From NCBI GenBank assembly GCA_027886175.1, contig JAJNNQ010000075.1:82501001-82565000 (forward strand): a stretch of DNA of 64,000 nucleotides, written 5' to 3'. The notes beneath the pieces were generated by a model that did not search any database, was not told where the DNA came from, and saw only the letters and a program-made list of their open reading frames with translations. The DNA is from Phylloscopus collybita. Taxonomy: Eukaryota > Chordata > Aves > Passeriformes > Phylloscopidae. The translations under genes were made by a program, and so were the position numbers. Within the stretch, counting starts at the first letter, position 1, and each line of letters starts with the position of its first letter. Below, piece after piece: positions 23,401 to 38,400 of the stretch.

Positions 23401-26400
23401 AACAACCTTTTTCATATTATGTATGTCAGTGGAGGGAAATGTATCATTTTGAGATTTCCTTACATTTCCAGACTTTGGTAGTTATGCTCAACTTCCAGGG
23501 AGAGCTGAATATATGCCATGGGAACACAAGCTGTCAGCACAAATCTGCATGTCATCTGGTGCCAGTTCTGGGAATAAGAAAAGAATTAAAATTCCTTTCC
23601 TCTGGAACAAAGCAATATTTTTAAAGACTGTATAAGTTAATAAGCAAAATGTGATGTTGAACCCAATTTTTAACTTCACAAATGAAATTAAATGCATTGA
23701 AATTTTTAACAAATGGATTAAAAATCTTCTTATCTTTGAGTGTATGAATCTTGGCATTCTGATTTTGCTCATCCTTTTCCAGTGGTAAAGGTAAGAGACA
23801 AGAACTGTGCACAGACTCTCCTTTATATCGTAGTATATCTCCTGGCACTTCTGCAGTATGAATTATGAAAACCCTATTTCACTGCTTCTCTATGCACAGT
23901 GACACTCTCTTGTTCTGTATTGAGGTAATTCGCGTTCTGCAGCTGTGTATACCTGCTTGTCAAAGTTGTTCTTATTACTTTGCTTTTACCGTTTCTGAAA
24001 CATGAAGCTGACAGCAATTATTTTGCCAGTGTTCACTAGGAAAGCTTTTAGCAAAAAGGAACTGCTAATCATAAAGTGTTTTAATTCAGAGAAAGAAGCT
24101 AAAATCCATGCATAGGAGGCTGTTGATAAGAATGCACATACCAGGACAACAAAATGCATTCCCACTGCTGTGGCAGATTGAGATTGGGTTTCTTTCTGGG
24201 AAAGAAGCAGGTTTCAGCCAAAGTGTACCTCTCCTTTTCAGTGGTTTCTCCATGAGAAGTTGCTTTGATGTTCTTTGCCAAATCATTTGAGACTGAAGTT
24301 TTCATTTTTATTTTAAAAATTGAGTTTATGTTTTCTTCTAAAAAATTGGTTGTTGGTTTTTTTGGTTTTTTTCGTTTCCTCTTTCAGTTCAGAAAATAGT
24401 TCTCTTTTCTGAATGCTGTAGTTGAAATGCTTCCACTTAGTGTCCTGGAGTACAACTATTTGTACTCCAGACAAATGATGATGTCGCACATTCCTCAGGT
24501 GAGCTGTGACTGAGCGCAGCCCTTCCCTTTGATTCCTTTCCTTCAAACAGCCCTGCCCATTTTCCTAACAAAAGAGGCTGTTGTGCTGCCAGCACGGAGG
24601 TATCTTTTACACCGCTTTGATCCTTTGCAGAGCAGGTACATCCTTTATGGAAGTGTAAAATATGACATTTTAAGAGGTTATTCTGTGATTTTCCAGACAG
24701 TGGTGTCAGTTTTAGGAGTTAAACCTCTGCTGAGGACTGCCTACGGAGACAGTGGTAAGTAGTGAGGCCACACAGTTCCCCAGGGTGACGTTTTAGGCAG
24801 GTGAGGCAATGGCGCAGGCCTGCTGCTCTTCACTGTGGGCACTGTTCAGCAGCGCCCTGCCCTGCTGTGCCCAAGTGCCATGACTCTACTGCTAATGACA
24901 CATCTTGGGTTTGGGGGTGTGCTAGATGGGCATGGACTTTTGTAATGGGAAGGAGGATCAGCATTACTGGCAGAGTGAAATAATGGTAGCAGGAAACAGG
25001 CCGTGTGGCTGGTGTTCCCTAGCAGATCTTCCTTGGTTTCATCAATCTGAATCTAGCTGTTTGTGCATCTTCACAGTGTTGGCCCGTATGAAAAGGAAGC
25101 CAGATGTTTGCTTTTATTATGAACATTGTAATGATAATGCAAAGTCCAAATGGTGAATGTACAAGTTTCAGCCCTGTAAATTGCTGCTGTGCATGCAGGG
25201 CTGGTGTGTGAGACAGTTTCTGGGTGTTGAAATGGTAAACCCCCTTGATGTTGCTTGTTCCTGTAGGACCATTAAGGTTGTAGAACTGATTTTGTGAGTT
25301 GTTGGATTCACAGCTGCTGGTGTGATCTTAAACAGCTTCTGTTGTCTGAATCCTGACAAAGATTGTGATTACCCTCTGCTTTTTTTCTAGGCATCTGGGT
25401 TTTGGTGGTTTGGGGTTTTTTCAAGAAGTTTCTGGCTTTGGCAAATAAGTTTGTGGTTTATGCCTGGGTTTGTTTATCCATTTTCAGAGGAGAATCTTAG
25501 CCTCTGAAGTACACCACTAGTCATATAAAGAAAAGGTTGTGTTGCTTATGGCTTTGGATGCTTCAATAATTGTGATGTGGTTGACTTAAGTTAAAAACTT
25601 GAGCATTGATTCTCTGATGTTACATTGCTTCTGTTCATAGATCAATTAGAAATTTGATCTGTTAGCATGGTAAAACTGCAGGAGGGAACAGTTTTATTTC
25701 TTCATTTGCCATAGCAATGCTGTATGTGAGACTTGGTTGCTTCTCTTCAACACGAGCTTTTCATTGGGATCTCCATTTGAATGTTGTCTTGAATTTGATT
25801 TCAAAAAATGATCTTGTAGCTCCCAATAAAATAAGTTGGAGCAATATCTACTCATCTCGGTGCTGCGTGTTTTGAAAAGTCAATTCTAAAGACCCTCATA
25901 CTGTACATGAATTAATGTTTACTTTTGAACTTAATCTCTTCAAATGTGATTCCCACTGGTTTATTTTCACAACAGTCCATTTTCCAAAGATGCTGTAAAA
26001 GGAAGAGTTTGTACTGTGTTGCTAAGCTATGTAGAACAGCCTGCGGAGAATTACTAAATCAGACTCATGTGTGAAAATATCGCAGAGGATAAGACTGAAA
26101 CCTGCATATGAGCAATGATATTTAAAACCAATGACTGAGTAGAGACTCGTTGAGGAGCAACAGCCTGTTTCATTGTTTGGATAAGAAAGTGTTGTAACAG
26201 GAAAAAACCCTTTGGTAGATATAGACCGTATACTGTCATATACTTTATGTCCATGGAACAGACAAGGTTTTCAGGCAAGTCTTGATGTTGTGGAACTCAG
26301 CTAGAGTTGGTAGCTTTAGTATCTCTGTATCTTTTAAGTGTAAATGCTTTAATCAGTCTTAATTGAGGTGTTCTTATTTGAGTGCAATGCTGATCTTTAT

Positions 26401-29400
26401 GTAGAGAGGATGTCACAAGACCTTACAGTACAACTTAGGCACAAATATACAAAGGAAGTCATTAATAGAAATTTTTTTGGTTTGTTTTTCTTTTTTTACA
26501 TAATGCAGAATGGGAGAAGAGATTAAATACTTAATGATGTTAGTCATGACAGTTTGACTGACAAGTGATGAAATTGCTTCTATTTCCACTGACAGATAAG
26601 AGTTTTTTTGACAGCTCTGTAGAGTTTGTTCTTTGTTAATATGACAACAGTTATAATGTAATTAAAATTATTTCTGAGATGCTACATAGAAATTAATTTC
26701 AAAAGAAGAGGAAAGATACAAGGGTACTTAATATAATTTCTGCATGTTCGATTGTGCTAGGAACCTCTTCAGTTTGAGTTCTGTTACCAAGTAATTTGTG
26801 CGTTTTTATAATAAAAAGGTGAGTATCTGCTTCAACAGACTTATCAAAATTGCGTTTTAGTTGATGGTTTTTCCTTTGTCATTCCCAAGAAATGAAAAAT
26901 GTCAAGATCAGATCCAAACTTTATGCTGGTTACTGAAATTCTTGATTTTTTTTTTCTTTCTAAATGAAGAATTTAAATCTCTTGTAGAATGTAAATTGTA
27001 GAGTGTGAATATTATACCTGCAGTAGCATGACCTGTGCATCCTTTGCTTTTGTTAGATACTGCATTCCTTAAAAAAAGTTAGTTAAATAGGTATGCACTG
27101 AAGTTAAAAGCTAGATCAGGAGAGATGCAAAAAAGTATTTGGTCACATTGACATGCCTTAAAATACTAAAAATGGGAAAAGGAGGTACAGAATTTGAGGC
27201 AGTTACAAGTTTCTGTTAAACGGGAAGTGCTTGAAACATGTCACACAACAGTTTGGGTTTTTTTATATTCTCACCTGTGTGTCCAAGCCAAAGTCCCTGG
27301 CCCTTTTGGAAAAGGGGAAGTGCTACAATGCACTGCTCCTCATCTGCTGTGGACAGACTAGAAATGCCATCTTTTAGGGGGTGCCAACATCTCTTGCAGT
27401 CTGTTCAGTGAACTTGCTATATTGCTGCATTTTTGGTTCAATTTTACTGATGTACTCTTTACTTACAGACCTTCAGAAAATGCAGTAAAACCTAAGTCTT
27501 ACATAACATGTAGCTTCCAATTTATAGTTTCTGAAGTGAGATACTGTTTTGACTTTCTCTGTAAAAGACAGGCAGCTCTTCAGGATTCTTTCTGATATCT
27601 TTTTTTTTTTTTTTCCCCTACCTCTTAAGATCGTGCTGGAAGCATCAGTACTCTTGATTCTTTAGACTTTGCAAGATACTCTGATGATGGCAATAGAGAA
27701 ACAGATGAAAGAGTAGCAGGTAAGTGTTCTCTATGTTTTAGGAACCATAAAATATTAATTTTACTCTTTAACTTGTTTCTAGCATAAGTATATTTAAACT
27801 AATATTTCTGAAGGTGACAAGATTTCACTGAGGTGGTTTAACTAGTTGCTTGATGATAGCATCACGCTTTGACACTTCTGCTGTAATTACTGTAAATATT
27901 CATGCAGGTGTACTTATGTATGATTTCAGATGTCATCAGTGCAGAAACACTCAGTATACTGAAAATTGTGCCCAGCCATTGACAATAGAACTGTATCCTG
28001 ATATTGCCTACTGACCTCTACTGTTAGGCTGACACATACACTAAATTACATAGTGGTCTGTGACTACTACATGAGTGAGAGCTTTGACATAAAGATCTGT
28101 TGCAAGTAGTCTTTTAAATATAGCTTTCATTGAGATCAAATAAACACTTCCAAATGCAGAGCAAATTTGGGATTTACTCAGTTCCATAAATCTTATTTGC
28201 TACCCACTTAATGGTAGTGCTTTTCTCTCCTCTTTGATTATTATTGATTGTATAAAATTGATTTAAGGATGTGTGCTTTTTTGCCTTTTGTTCTAAGCTT
28301 TTTGCACTTTTAATTTCAGGATCTATTATATCACCAAAGGCAGAACCTTTTGTTATATTTGAAATTACTTTAGTAACCACTTTTGCATGTGAGCCGTGTT
28401 TCTCTCTGTCCAGGTTTTTTTCCAAGTTAATATATTAAGTTATTCACAGCTTCCACAAAGAATTCCATAAAAGCTCTCTAGAAATGGCCGCAGAGCTCTG
28501 TTTACTTCTTGTCAGTTGGTACTGTTCAATATCCTGAGCTCATGGAAGTTGTCCATGCTGTGACTTCTGCTCACATGGTTAAGCTTTATGAAACCTGAGG
28601 TGATGCAAGCTGCCATGTCTCTCTTCCACCCTATTGTCTCTATTCTGAACCACCAAGCAATAAAAAGGCTGATGAAACACAGTTCTGTAAAGGATCTTCA
28701 TTCTGAAATTTCATCTCTGGGTCAGTCTGAAATGATGAGAAAATCCAATTTTTCTTACCCGGCCAGTGTTGCTGAGTTAAAGGACTGGATTAAATTCACA
28801 AACACAAAGCAAATCCAGATATTTTGATGTTCTGGTCTAGAACTATAGGAACTTACTGATCCTCAGTTTACATGGAAACCTCTGGTTTCTTATTACTCTC
28901 TAGCTACTCTCTTTTTCAATATACATAGTCCTTTCCAAGGAGGCAGTAGTTGTTAATAGAAGACTAACTTTCTAAACAAATTGTGTTTAAGGAGCTCAAG
29001 CATTTGTGAATTGTGTCCTGGAGTGCAAGGAAGAAACAAGGAAAATCCCAATATTGTATTTATTTTCATTATCTTAGTAGATTTTTCCTGGTTCTAGTCA
29101 GTATTTCTTGGCAATAATGTTACTGAGAGAGCTAGTTTGATTTTTGCTTGGAGCTGTCCTTAGAATTGGATTAGAGATGCTTATAGAAAATATAGACCAG
29201 TCAGAATGGACATCCAGTAGAACCAGTAATCATCTGACAAAACATGAGTAACAAAATATTGATTACTTACAGTATGAAATTAATATAGGCTAAAAAAGTA
29301 TTAAGTTTAAGTAAATGGTAAAGTTGATCAATATCTTTGATAATTACTATATAGTGATTGACTGCTGTCATATGTAATTGATGAGGAAGTTGTATGTCAG

Positions 29401-32400
29401 GACATTTGCAGTTATGTGTTCCTTTAGAGATGTTCTTCAAAGAGTTCTTAAAAAGTAACGTAAGAACTTGAACAAAGTAAGACTGAATATTATTTCTGGA
29501 TATTTTTAAAGATGGGAAGTTTTTAAAAATATTCTGTTTCTGCTTACAATTCTGGTTCAGTCATAATTACTTAAAATATTTTACCTTAACCCTGTTTAAA
29601 GCCATCTTCCCAAGCAATTTCAAAAACTGGTAAGTATTTATTTTGCACATTAAAAAATTATGTCAACAGAGGTTTCAAAATTTTGCAAGTCCAATTCCTT
29701 CTTTAAACAAACTCTAGCTTATAACTTCTGCTTTTGAAGTTGTTCTTAGCTGCAAATGCACTTCGAAACCTAACTGGAAGTCCATCTTGCTTATTTCTTC
29801 TAAAATGCTTTCTTTTCAGCTAAGAGCTTTGATGCTTAGGAGATTAAAATTCTAATCTGTTGTAAAAGCTTGGGGCCATGATCTAATAGTCATATTTTTC
29901 TTTTCATAGTTCTGAAGATGAGGTTTGAATAGTCTCTCTTTGTAAATGCTTTTCTCATGCTGCTATCTTTGTTTTTTAGTGTCTGGACAGAACGCATGAT
30001 TTCCATATCAGTTCCTTATCATATCAAATGAAAGATAGGAAATAAATACACATCAGTCACCAAATGAAACTGGTAAACAGGTTCCAAGATGGACTTGAAA
30101 ACTGAAGCTGTAACATACCCACTTTACAAATACTTTTGTATCTTGGCAATGTTAGAAAGCCCCAAATCAAAAAATGTGTGCATATATAATCGTCAAAAGC
30201 CACCATATTCCAGTTGCCCATTATGAATAGTGGTAGACTTAGCTGCCTTATTTTTTTGTTTTAACAATCCAAAAATTCCTGGAAATTACTGTATCAACTC
30301 TTGTTTGAAATCGATTTCAGTATTTGAAAACTATTAGCCTACTTCATTCCATCTGGCATTAGAGTCAAAATTTGGCCTGGAAGCAAACATATTTTGAAGA
30401 GTTGGCATGATCTTTTCACTTGGGAAATCTGATAGAAGGAAGAGAAGTGAGTCCCTTCTATAGTATTATCATCAGCTTGACTGAAAAGATGCAAGTTAGA
30501 GAAGCCAGTCAGGATGTAGATAAGTATGACAAAAACTAACTGCAATTTAGAAAACATAGATTTTCTTCTTTATCTTCCTGATCTTAATGAAAACGAGTTA
30601 TATAACAATTTGGATAATACATTTATAATCCACTAAGAGGTAAAAAAAATGCATCCTTACAACTTGCAATTTACTAGATGGAAACAACTGGTTCTCTAAG
30701 ACTGGTAAGTTTTGAATCCAAAGTCATGTAATAAGTGCTTGAAATAATTGCTGCTAGGATAAAATCAGTACTGAAGGATTTGTTAGGGGTAGTAGACTTC
30801 CTCCAAATACTCATAATTTCCATAAGGCCACTAAAGAATGGAAAACCTGCTCCCTTCCTGTGTAATAAGGGTATGCCTAACTTGAATACCCACAGGATTT
30901 GCTTTAAATAGGTTGCCTGACATTCAGTCTAAGGAACTGAATCTTCTGCCACATCTTAAATTTGCCATGGTCTAACCCCCTACTTTGCATAATTCAAAAT
31001 GTTTGTTATTGCTAACCTGCCTTTGACAATGACTGTTCTGAGAATCTAATAATTTTAAAAACACATGCTGTATTTTCAAAGATGATAAAATTAATTCTTA
31101 TAATCAAACTCCATTTCAATCATATGTATTCTCAGATTTCTCTGTATTTGCATTAATTTCTAGCTAGTCTGTGTGTCTCTGGTTAGCAGAGTAAGATTCA
31201 AAAGGAAGAGAAGTTTAAAAAAAACTTTTTTATTTTTGAGAATTTTATTTATCTAGACTTAGGTTCACAGATTCTGCTCTTTACAGAGCCCTTTTTGTGT
31301 TTGTTAGTAGGCACTATTAAATTGTGCACACCAAAATCAGAGGACAGTCTCTTAAAAAAACCAAACAAAACTAAAAAATCAGAACGCAAAAGGCATCTGT
31401 AGTACAACAATCACTTGCTAACATTGTGTGCACTTTGTTCATCATAAAAAGCAGATCTGGTTTTGTCTTCCCTTTACCTGCCTTAAGCCCTGTGAAGGAG
31501 TTGTAAGCCTCTTAAATTTCCTTCCAGGTTGAAGGTCTCCAGGGGTTGAACCTGAAGACAAGTATGCTGTACTTCAGATCTTCTCTGTAGGTGGTCCTGT
31601 CTCATTAACTTCAAAGCATTAATGAGGCTACTGAGTCAAGTGCTGGCCTTCTACTGTTAGACTGAGGAGTTCTCTGTTACTTGCTAGTAAATCCTCCTGC
31701 TAGTCTTAATTTTTGCAGTGTAGTAGTCATCTCTTGTGCTAAAGTATGGCTTTCTAATTTGGGCCTGTTGGTGTATGCGCTGAAATGTTTCACATTTCAG
31801 TGCCGCTTTTTTTCTTAATACTTCCGTCAGGAAAGTGGAAGTTGGGAAACCTCAGGTCCTGAAGTGTGTTTGGGAAAATGGCTTTGTTGCTAGCTATTGT
31901 CAGATAATTTAAATTTCTTCTGATTGATTCAAAATGTATATGCAGATTCATCAAATGTAATGGGATGTCATGCATGTTTTAGAGGGCATGATTTAGAACA
32001 TCTGGAGTTCTCCATTCACTTGGCAAGGAGGAAGGACTCAAAATGGCAGTTAAGGAACAATAAAGCTTATAATGGTACGAAAGTGAGGAAAGCTGGGTAG
32101 GCACAGGGGCCCTTGATCCTTCAGAGGAAAACTACTTTTGAAAGAAAATGTCCAAGTGCCTTGCAGTGGCTTCACAACACAAAACTACCTTCTACCATTA
32201 TCTGAAGTACTGAGTATTTCCTAGTGAAGTAGGTAAAAATCTGACAAGGTATTCTAAATATAGAATATAAAATTCTAATATAATTGGAAATACTACTGCT
32301 TATAAACACAAGTGCTGGGTGATTTTAGAAGTACCGTTTATTTCCTCAACTTTTTGGCCTTGGCTTAACAAGACTGCTGTTTATGTAGATCTCAGTTCAA

Positions 32401-35400
32401 TCCCAAATTGCAGGATTTTTTTTTGTAGGTAACTTCTCAGTCTATGATCCAATAACTTACAAAGTCATTGATAAATATGAGTCAATAGAGTAAGACCCTT
32501 AAGAAAGCTTAATTTTAAAATTTCAAAGCTCAACGGACAAGCTACTCATTTCCGCCATGCACTTCTCTTTTAAGGTGCATTAGATTAGCTGCATGAAAAC
32601 TGAAACATTTAAAAACGGCTGATCTGAAAACCTTGGTCCAATGCATCATTGCTTGCTTGGAAGATTCACCCATTTTAAGTCAGGCTTAGTAATTTTTTTC
32701 AGGATGGTAGCTGTAGTGATTAGAAATTTTTAATAAAGAAAAAGCAGAAGAGCCATTGAAATTTGCATAGTTTTCTCCTCTAAGGCAAACTGAATTGTTC
32801 AGAAATGTCCTTTCCTTGCAGGAAGATTACCCAGCCTCAAGGCTCTAAATTTCTGTTCTTTGCTTTCCTGGTGTAGAGGAATATCTGATTCTTTCCTTTC
32901 TTAGGCTTTCTGCAGCAAAACTTTAGTGCATTATTCTTAAGGAGTGTCAGCTCCTTCACCAAGTGCTGGGAGTTCTACATGTTATCAGCCCAGTCAAGTA
33001 TGAAGTTAAGGTTTAACTTGGCTTTGTCAATGCTTCTCAAGGCGTAGCTTCAGCTTTGTAAAAGGAGAGAGGGAGAGGCATCAGGTCATTTATATTAAAA
33101 GTCAATGGTTCATAATGGTTACAAATAAAGGGGTTAAAAGGTTGCCATTTTATTTAGGAGAATGTTACAGAATCAACAAATAGATACTACTAGTGTTGAT
33201 TTCATTGGTGGACATGTTGAATTAAAAATCATTGCATGTTTTGGCAGAAGATCACATTTCAGTGTAACTTAGAGTGTTCTTAATCACAGTTTAACATTTG
33301 ACTGAAGTTAATGTTAAGAGCTATTTGCATGTATGATTCTATAAACACCTACAAACCACTTCAAATAAAAGCTACATTTGTGACTGACTTGAAAGCTTCA
33401 AGGTTTGTATGATGGCAGTTATCATGGTACCATTACTAAGATTAGATGAGGTACAACTGTAGCAATGCTGTGTTCTGGTAGGATTATGTGGCTGTTGTGA
33501 CATGCTACCGAGTGACAGCTTTTCAAATACACTGTGTCTAGAATCTTCTACTATGTAATAGAAACATGCAGCAGAGTAATCTACTTTTAAGGTTGAATTA
33601 GTAAAGTCCTAATGACTTGTAAGAATTTTCAGCATCATCACAGTTCACTAAAAATCAATTCTTGCCGTCTGACATGGGTTTGTCTGCCATGATTTTTTTG
33701 GCTTTCTATGCCTTCAGACATGTCTTATTCCTATTTCCTTAATTGGATTTCTGAGTTTTTATAGTTTGCATTGTTTTTCTAGCTTTTTTTATTATTTATA
33801 TCATTCTAGTGCAGGGCACTCCTGATCTGCAACTGTTCTGGTCTTTGAAAATACTTTACAATAGTAAAATGTTAACACGTAGTCATTTCCATAAGAAAAA
33901 TTACTTAATTTGAGTTCTTTGAAATAATCAAAATGCAACAAATTAGTATCTTACAACTGTGAATAAGTAACTCAAATGCAAGGAAGTGCTAAAATTAGGT
34001 ACTTACTTTACCGTGACAGCATTTTTTAACTTTGTTGCACAGAAGTATTTGCAGATCAGCATTGCTGAATACTAGAGAGATTTTACATATTTTATTCATT
34101 GTATCCTCAGTTGCGCTTTTGTATTGCTGCAGTAAAATTCTGTGCATCAAACAAGTTACTTTCATGTAGCAAATGTGGTGTACTGTAGTAACTCCTTCAA
34201 TTTTTATGCAGAACTGCAAACTGAGTGAATCCTTTTTCCATGAGTGCTAATTATCAAGAGTCTTAGTAACAGATGCTCAAAAGAGGAACCAGTTTTATTT
34301 GCAGCCTTCAGTTAACATTTCTTAGCAGCAAGGGCCAATACAGTGTTTCTGCTGTGCATTGTGTTCAGTGTAAATATTCCAAAATGCCACGTTAAATTGT
34401 TTCCAGGCAGTGATAGAAGATCTCATTGAAACTTCCTTGTTCAAAGTCACTACAGCATTTCTCATTTTGTATGGGAATAAAGTAGCTATGAAACTGTTCT
34501 AAATAGGTCATCTAACACTTCAGTGTGGTAGGTGTTCTGTGCTCATCTCTCCTGGCTAAGAGACCTTCCTTCTGGTAACTATATTTCAGTGTGATTAATC
34601 TGAGAATTAGTGAAATGCATGTATTTATCTGGTAGTCTCTTAAATAGGTTTCCCTAGATGTTCTACCTGTAAATGGCTATTAAAAGAGCATTTGCTGTAT
34701 GTTTTTCAAAGGTCCAGGGGGTTAAAATTTGAAGCCACCATAAACATAGGACCTCGGCGTCAAAACACATGATATCCCAGTGGACACAGATCACCACTGG
34801 CCCTTTTTGGAAGAAACACTGCAACATGAGAAACAAGTAACAGTGAATAGGGGAGTGGAGAGGTGAATTAAGAGAGAGTGAAGAGCTGGAATTAAGTATT
34901 TTTGAATTTAAAGCTGACTCTAGGTCTTTGAAAGTCAGTGTAAACTTTCAAGAATAATGGTGCAGAGTTGGTTTTTTTTTCTTTCAAGCTTTTTTATAAG
35001 TACTGCAGAAGAAGTGTTTTTTGTCTTGTGCCTCTCTCTGCATTTGATTTCAGTGAGCTGAATTCAAAATCCTAATTGACTGTAGGTCATTCCTAAAACT
35101 CCACTATTTTTAAATAGAAATTTAAAATGACATTATTCTTTTTAGTAAGATAAAGTACATTTCAAGATCTCCTATTTAAACAATAGAAATTTTGGTGTAT
35201 GATTTTATTTTCCAAAAAAAGTCTGTGGTTTCAGTGGGACTGTATATTCACTTCATGGTTTAAGCTTTGCTTTGTGGAGACAGCTTCCTCTGCTGCCACG
35301 ATATATTTTCTTCATTTAGGTCTGTGTTCTTATTGCCCACATACTCCTCTTGCCCCCAAAAAACCAAAACATTTGACAGCATCAGCTCCCAAATATTTTC

Positions 35401-38400
35401 CCAAAGCTTGACAGCGAGTCCTTGTCAGACAGCTTGAAATTTTGACTTAGCTAAGCTAAGGCCAGTGAAACTATGGAAAATGTTCACCAGTTTGCTTTCA
35501 GAACAACTCTGCTGCATGTGTTCATAAGTTCCATAAAGATTGCATGCTTTATGTTTAATACAAATGGTATCTTTATTTTCACACCCATCCTTGCTTTTTA
35601 TATTTTATTTTTGTTTCCCTTGCCTTGGTTGGATGCCTGTGTGTGTTTAATCCAAATCCCTGTCCAGTCCTGGAGTTTGAACTACGGAAAGCCAAGGAGA
35701 CCATACAGGCCCTTCGAGCCAATCTGACTCAGGCTGCAGGTGGTGTACATAAACCTTTTCTTAAGTCTCTACTATAAGCAATGTAGAAGTAGCTGAGCTC
35801 ATCCTCTGTGAGAGAGTAAAATTTAGTTACTTCTTTTTTCCTCCCCAGAAAATGAAGTTCCTTTGCAGGAACGAAAAAATTATAAATCAAGTCCTGAAAT
35901 TCAGGTAGGTGGCTGGTGATAAATGAATTTTGCATGGATTATAGTATTAACATATTTCCATAGTTGGAAGGGAGATAAGCCAAAGATCTAGTGTATTTTC
36001 TTGTGGTTTTTTTTTTTCCAGGAGCCAATCAGACCTCTTGAGAAAAGAGCTCTAAACTTCCTAGTTAATGAATTTTTATTGAAGAATAGTTACAAGCTTA
36101 CATCAATAACATTTTCAGATGAAAATCATGATCAGGTAAAGTTTGCTTATGGGTTTGTTTGGGTTTTTTTACACGCCTGCTTTCCATATTCTGATCTTGT
36201 CATAAACTCAAGTGAACTTAAATGATTTTTCCTGTGCATGCAGTTGCTTCATATGTATGAGTACTCTAAAAATTAAATATGTTAGTTAGCATTTTCATAT
36301 ATAAACCATGGTTTGAAAACACAGCAGTTTGAGCAGTAGTTTCCCGAAATTTGTAGGAAGGAGAGAGAGTGCTTGCATTCTTTAAAGGAAGCAAAACAAG
36401 AAGTGAAATACTGTGAGTTAGATATTTTCTTGTATTCTAGTGTGACACACATTCAGTTAAACTCAAGGATCTGGATCTCAGACGTTATCTTTTCCTTAGA
36501 TCCTACTCAGCTGACTTGTGCAGTTTACTCATTGGTTGTCTTCTGGGCGTATGTGTTTGTGAGTGTACGTAATTACCTGAGGCATTGGGTACAGTATTGA
36601 AGAAGCTCTTTGTAGTAAGGTGTTACCCTATGTCTTTCCCAACATAGCTGTGCTTGGATGCATTTTTCTTAAGATGATCGGTTTTATATCTCTGTTGGTT
36701 TACATTTGATGGAAAGAATATCTTGGGAAGAATGTTTGGAAGGTTCTAATTACATTCTGACTGTTTCTGAGTAGACAAAATACCCAGAAACGTCAACATC
36801 CAATATGTATTCATCACAAAACTAGAATATTACCAGAATAATTAAATATAGAATTTCATCTAGTTTTATCTGTAACTAGTCCTTCTATACTTTTTCTATA
36901 TTTTATATCCTAATCTGTAAAGCAAGTATGTTGTTAAATAGAGTTTCAGAATCATCCTGCACTGAATATATGCACTTAATATTTGCACTTGTGAGAATAC
37001 AGCCCCCAAAAGAGAAAAGATGAATAGTTTATCCTATTTGTGTTCTCAACTGAGAATGTTTTGTATTGTGAGACAGTTAGCAAAAAATAAGCAAAATTCT
37101 TAATTCTAAAAGGTAAATATAAAGATACTGCAATTGATGTATAGTAGGCACATTTTTTTCTACATTATTCACATAATTCTTTGAGAAAATAATCTTTCTT
37201 CAACTAAATGTGTATGATCAGACTGTGATAAAAATATAGTGAAGACTGGGAACAATAGGAAAAAAATTTAAACCAATACTTATATTTAATGTCATTAAAG
37301 AGGCCATCACGACTCCTGTGCAACAGTGAACAAACTTACTTGTATATACAGATATGGAATATTCTTGTACTAATAGGATGGTAAGATGTAAATGATAAAA
37401 GGAGGAACATAGAGTGATGGTTTGAGACAGGAGGCCCTTGTATTGTTTGCACCTCACTATCAGTCATCTACAGAGCTGTTTGAGCTCTCCTGGACATCAG
37501 GAGGAATTTCTTCATGGAAGTGTTAAACGTTGGAACAGACTATCTGGAGGGGTGGTGGAGTCACTGTCCCAGGAGGTGTTCAAGAAATGACTGGACATGG
37601 CACTTACTGCTCTGGTCTTGTTTATGTGGTGTTGATCAGTCAAAGGTTGGACTTAATGATCTCAGAGGTTTTTTCCAACCTAAATGATTCTGTGATACTC
37701 TGACTGGCAGTCTCAGGGAAATTACAGCTGCGCTGGTGAATGAAATGGGAACAAAACCAATATTTCTGCCTTGTATCGACTGCATTGGCCTCTGCTAGAG
37801 TTTGAGCAGTGTTATTTCTGATTCTAAGAAGTGTCCGTATCTTAGCAAAAACAAAAGATACTATGTGGTTTGGAAGGTACTCTCTCTAGTATGTTACCTA
37901 GAGCTGTTTTTATGGTGAAACTGCTTTGATTCACAAAGTGTATCCTTCCTCTGCTATTGTTAAGCTTCTATCTGATTTACTGCAATGCAGTCTTGATGTG
38001 ATTATTTTGCTATTTCATCACCTCTGGTCAAATGAGGAAGAGAAATGAAAATAAAAGGAAGTATATTGTATGCTTTAGTTTCTTTTATTCTTTTGAAGGA
38101 TTTTGAGCTTTGGGATGATGTAGGATTGAACATTCCAAAACCCCCTGACCTGTTACAACTCTACCGTGACTTTGGAAACCATCATGTTACTGCAAGAGAT
38201 GTGGTGGATGCCTCAGTTGGTGTAGAAGATGATGAGTTAGAGGCTGATACTCCTATTCTTGGGACCGTCCCTGTGTTTGAAACTACACCACAGTCAATAG
38301 AAGTAAGACTGTACAGAAGAAATGTTACAGCTGTTTAATGTACTACTGAACTTTATTGTACTAAACTCTTCTGTTTCTGTCTTGTGTTTAGCAATGTTTA

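Larger units (their letters stand above)
11464..27629 (+). other. RELCH intron 1 (16.2 kb)
   Basis: Donor GTAAGT; acceptor preceded by 15 T. Apart from the CR1, inverted repeats and purine-rich tract listed separately I see no gene. The + strand is T- and G-rich with many GGTTTTTT and GGGGTTTTT words (15240-15295, 19648-19705, 22410-22445, 24345-24375, 25390-25425), as often seen in introns on the transcribed sense strand. Confidence 0.85.

Noticed and set aside
24704..24754. Possible exon TTTCCAG|ACAGTGG ... GACAGTG|GTAAGT in intron 1
   Set aside because: Joined to exon 1 it meets a TAA within nine codons, and the sequence has no recognisable similarity. Splice-like flanks alone are common in a 16 kb intron.
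28174..28827. Two open frames of about 80 codons in intron 2
   Set aside because: Low-complexity composition, no domain similarity, and not conserved-looking. They are within chance expectation for 8 kb of intron.
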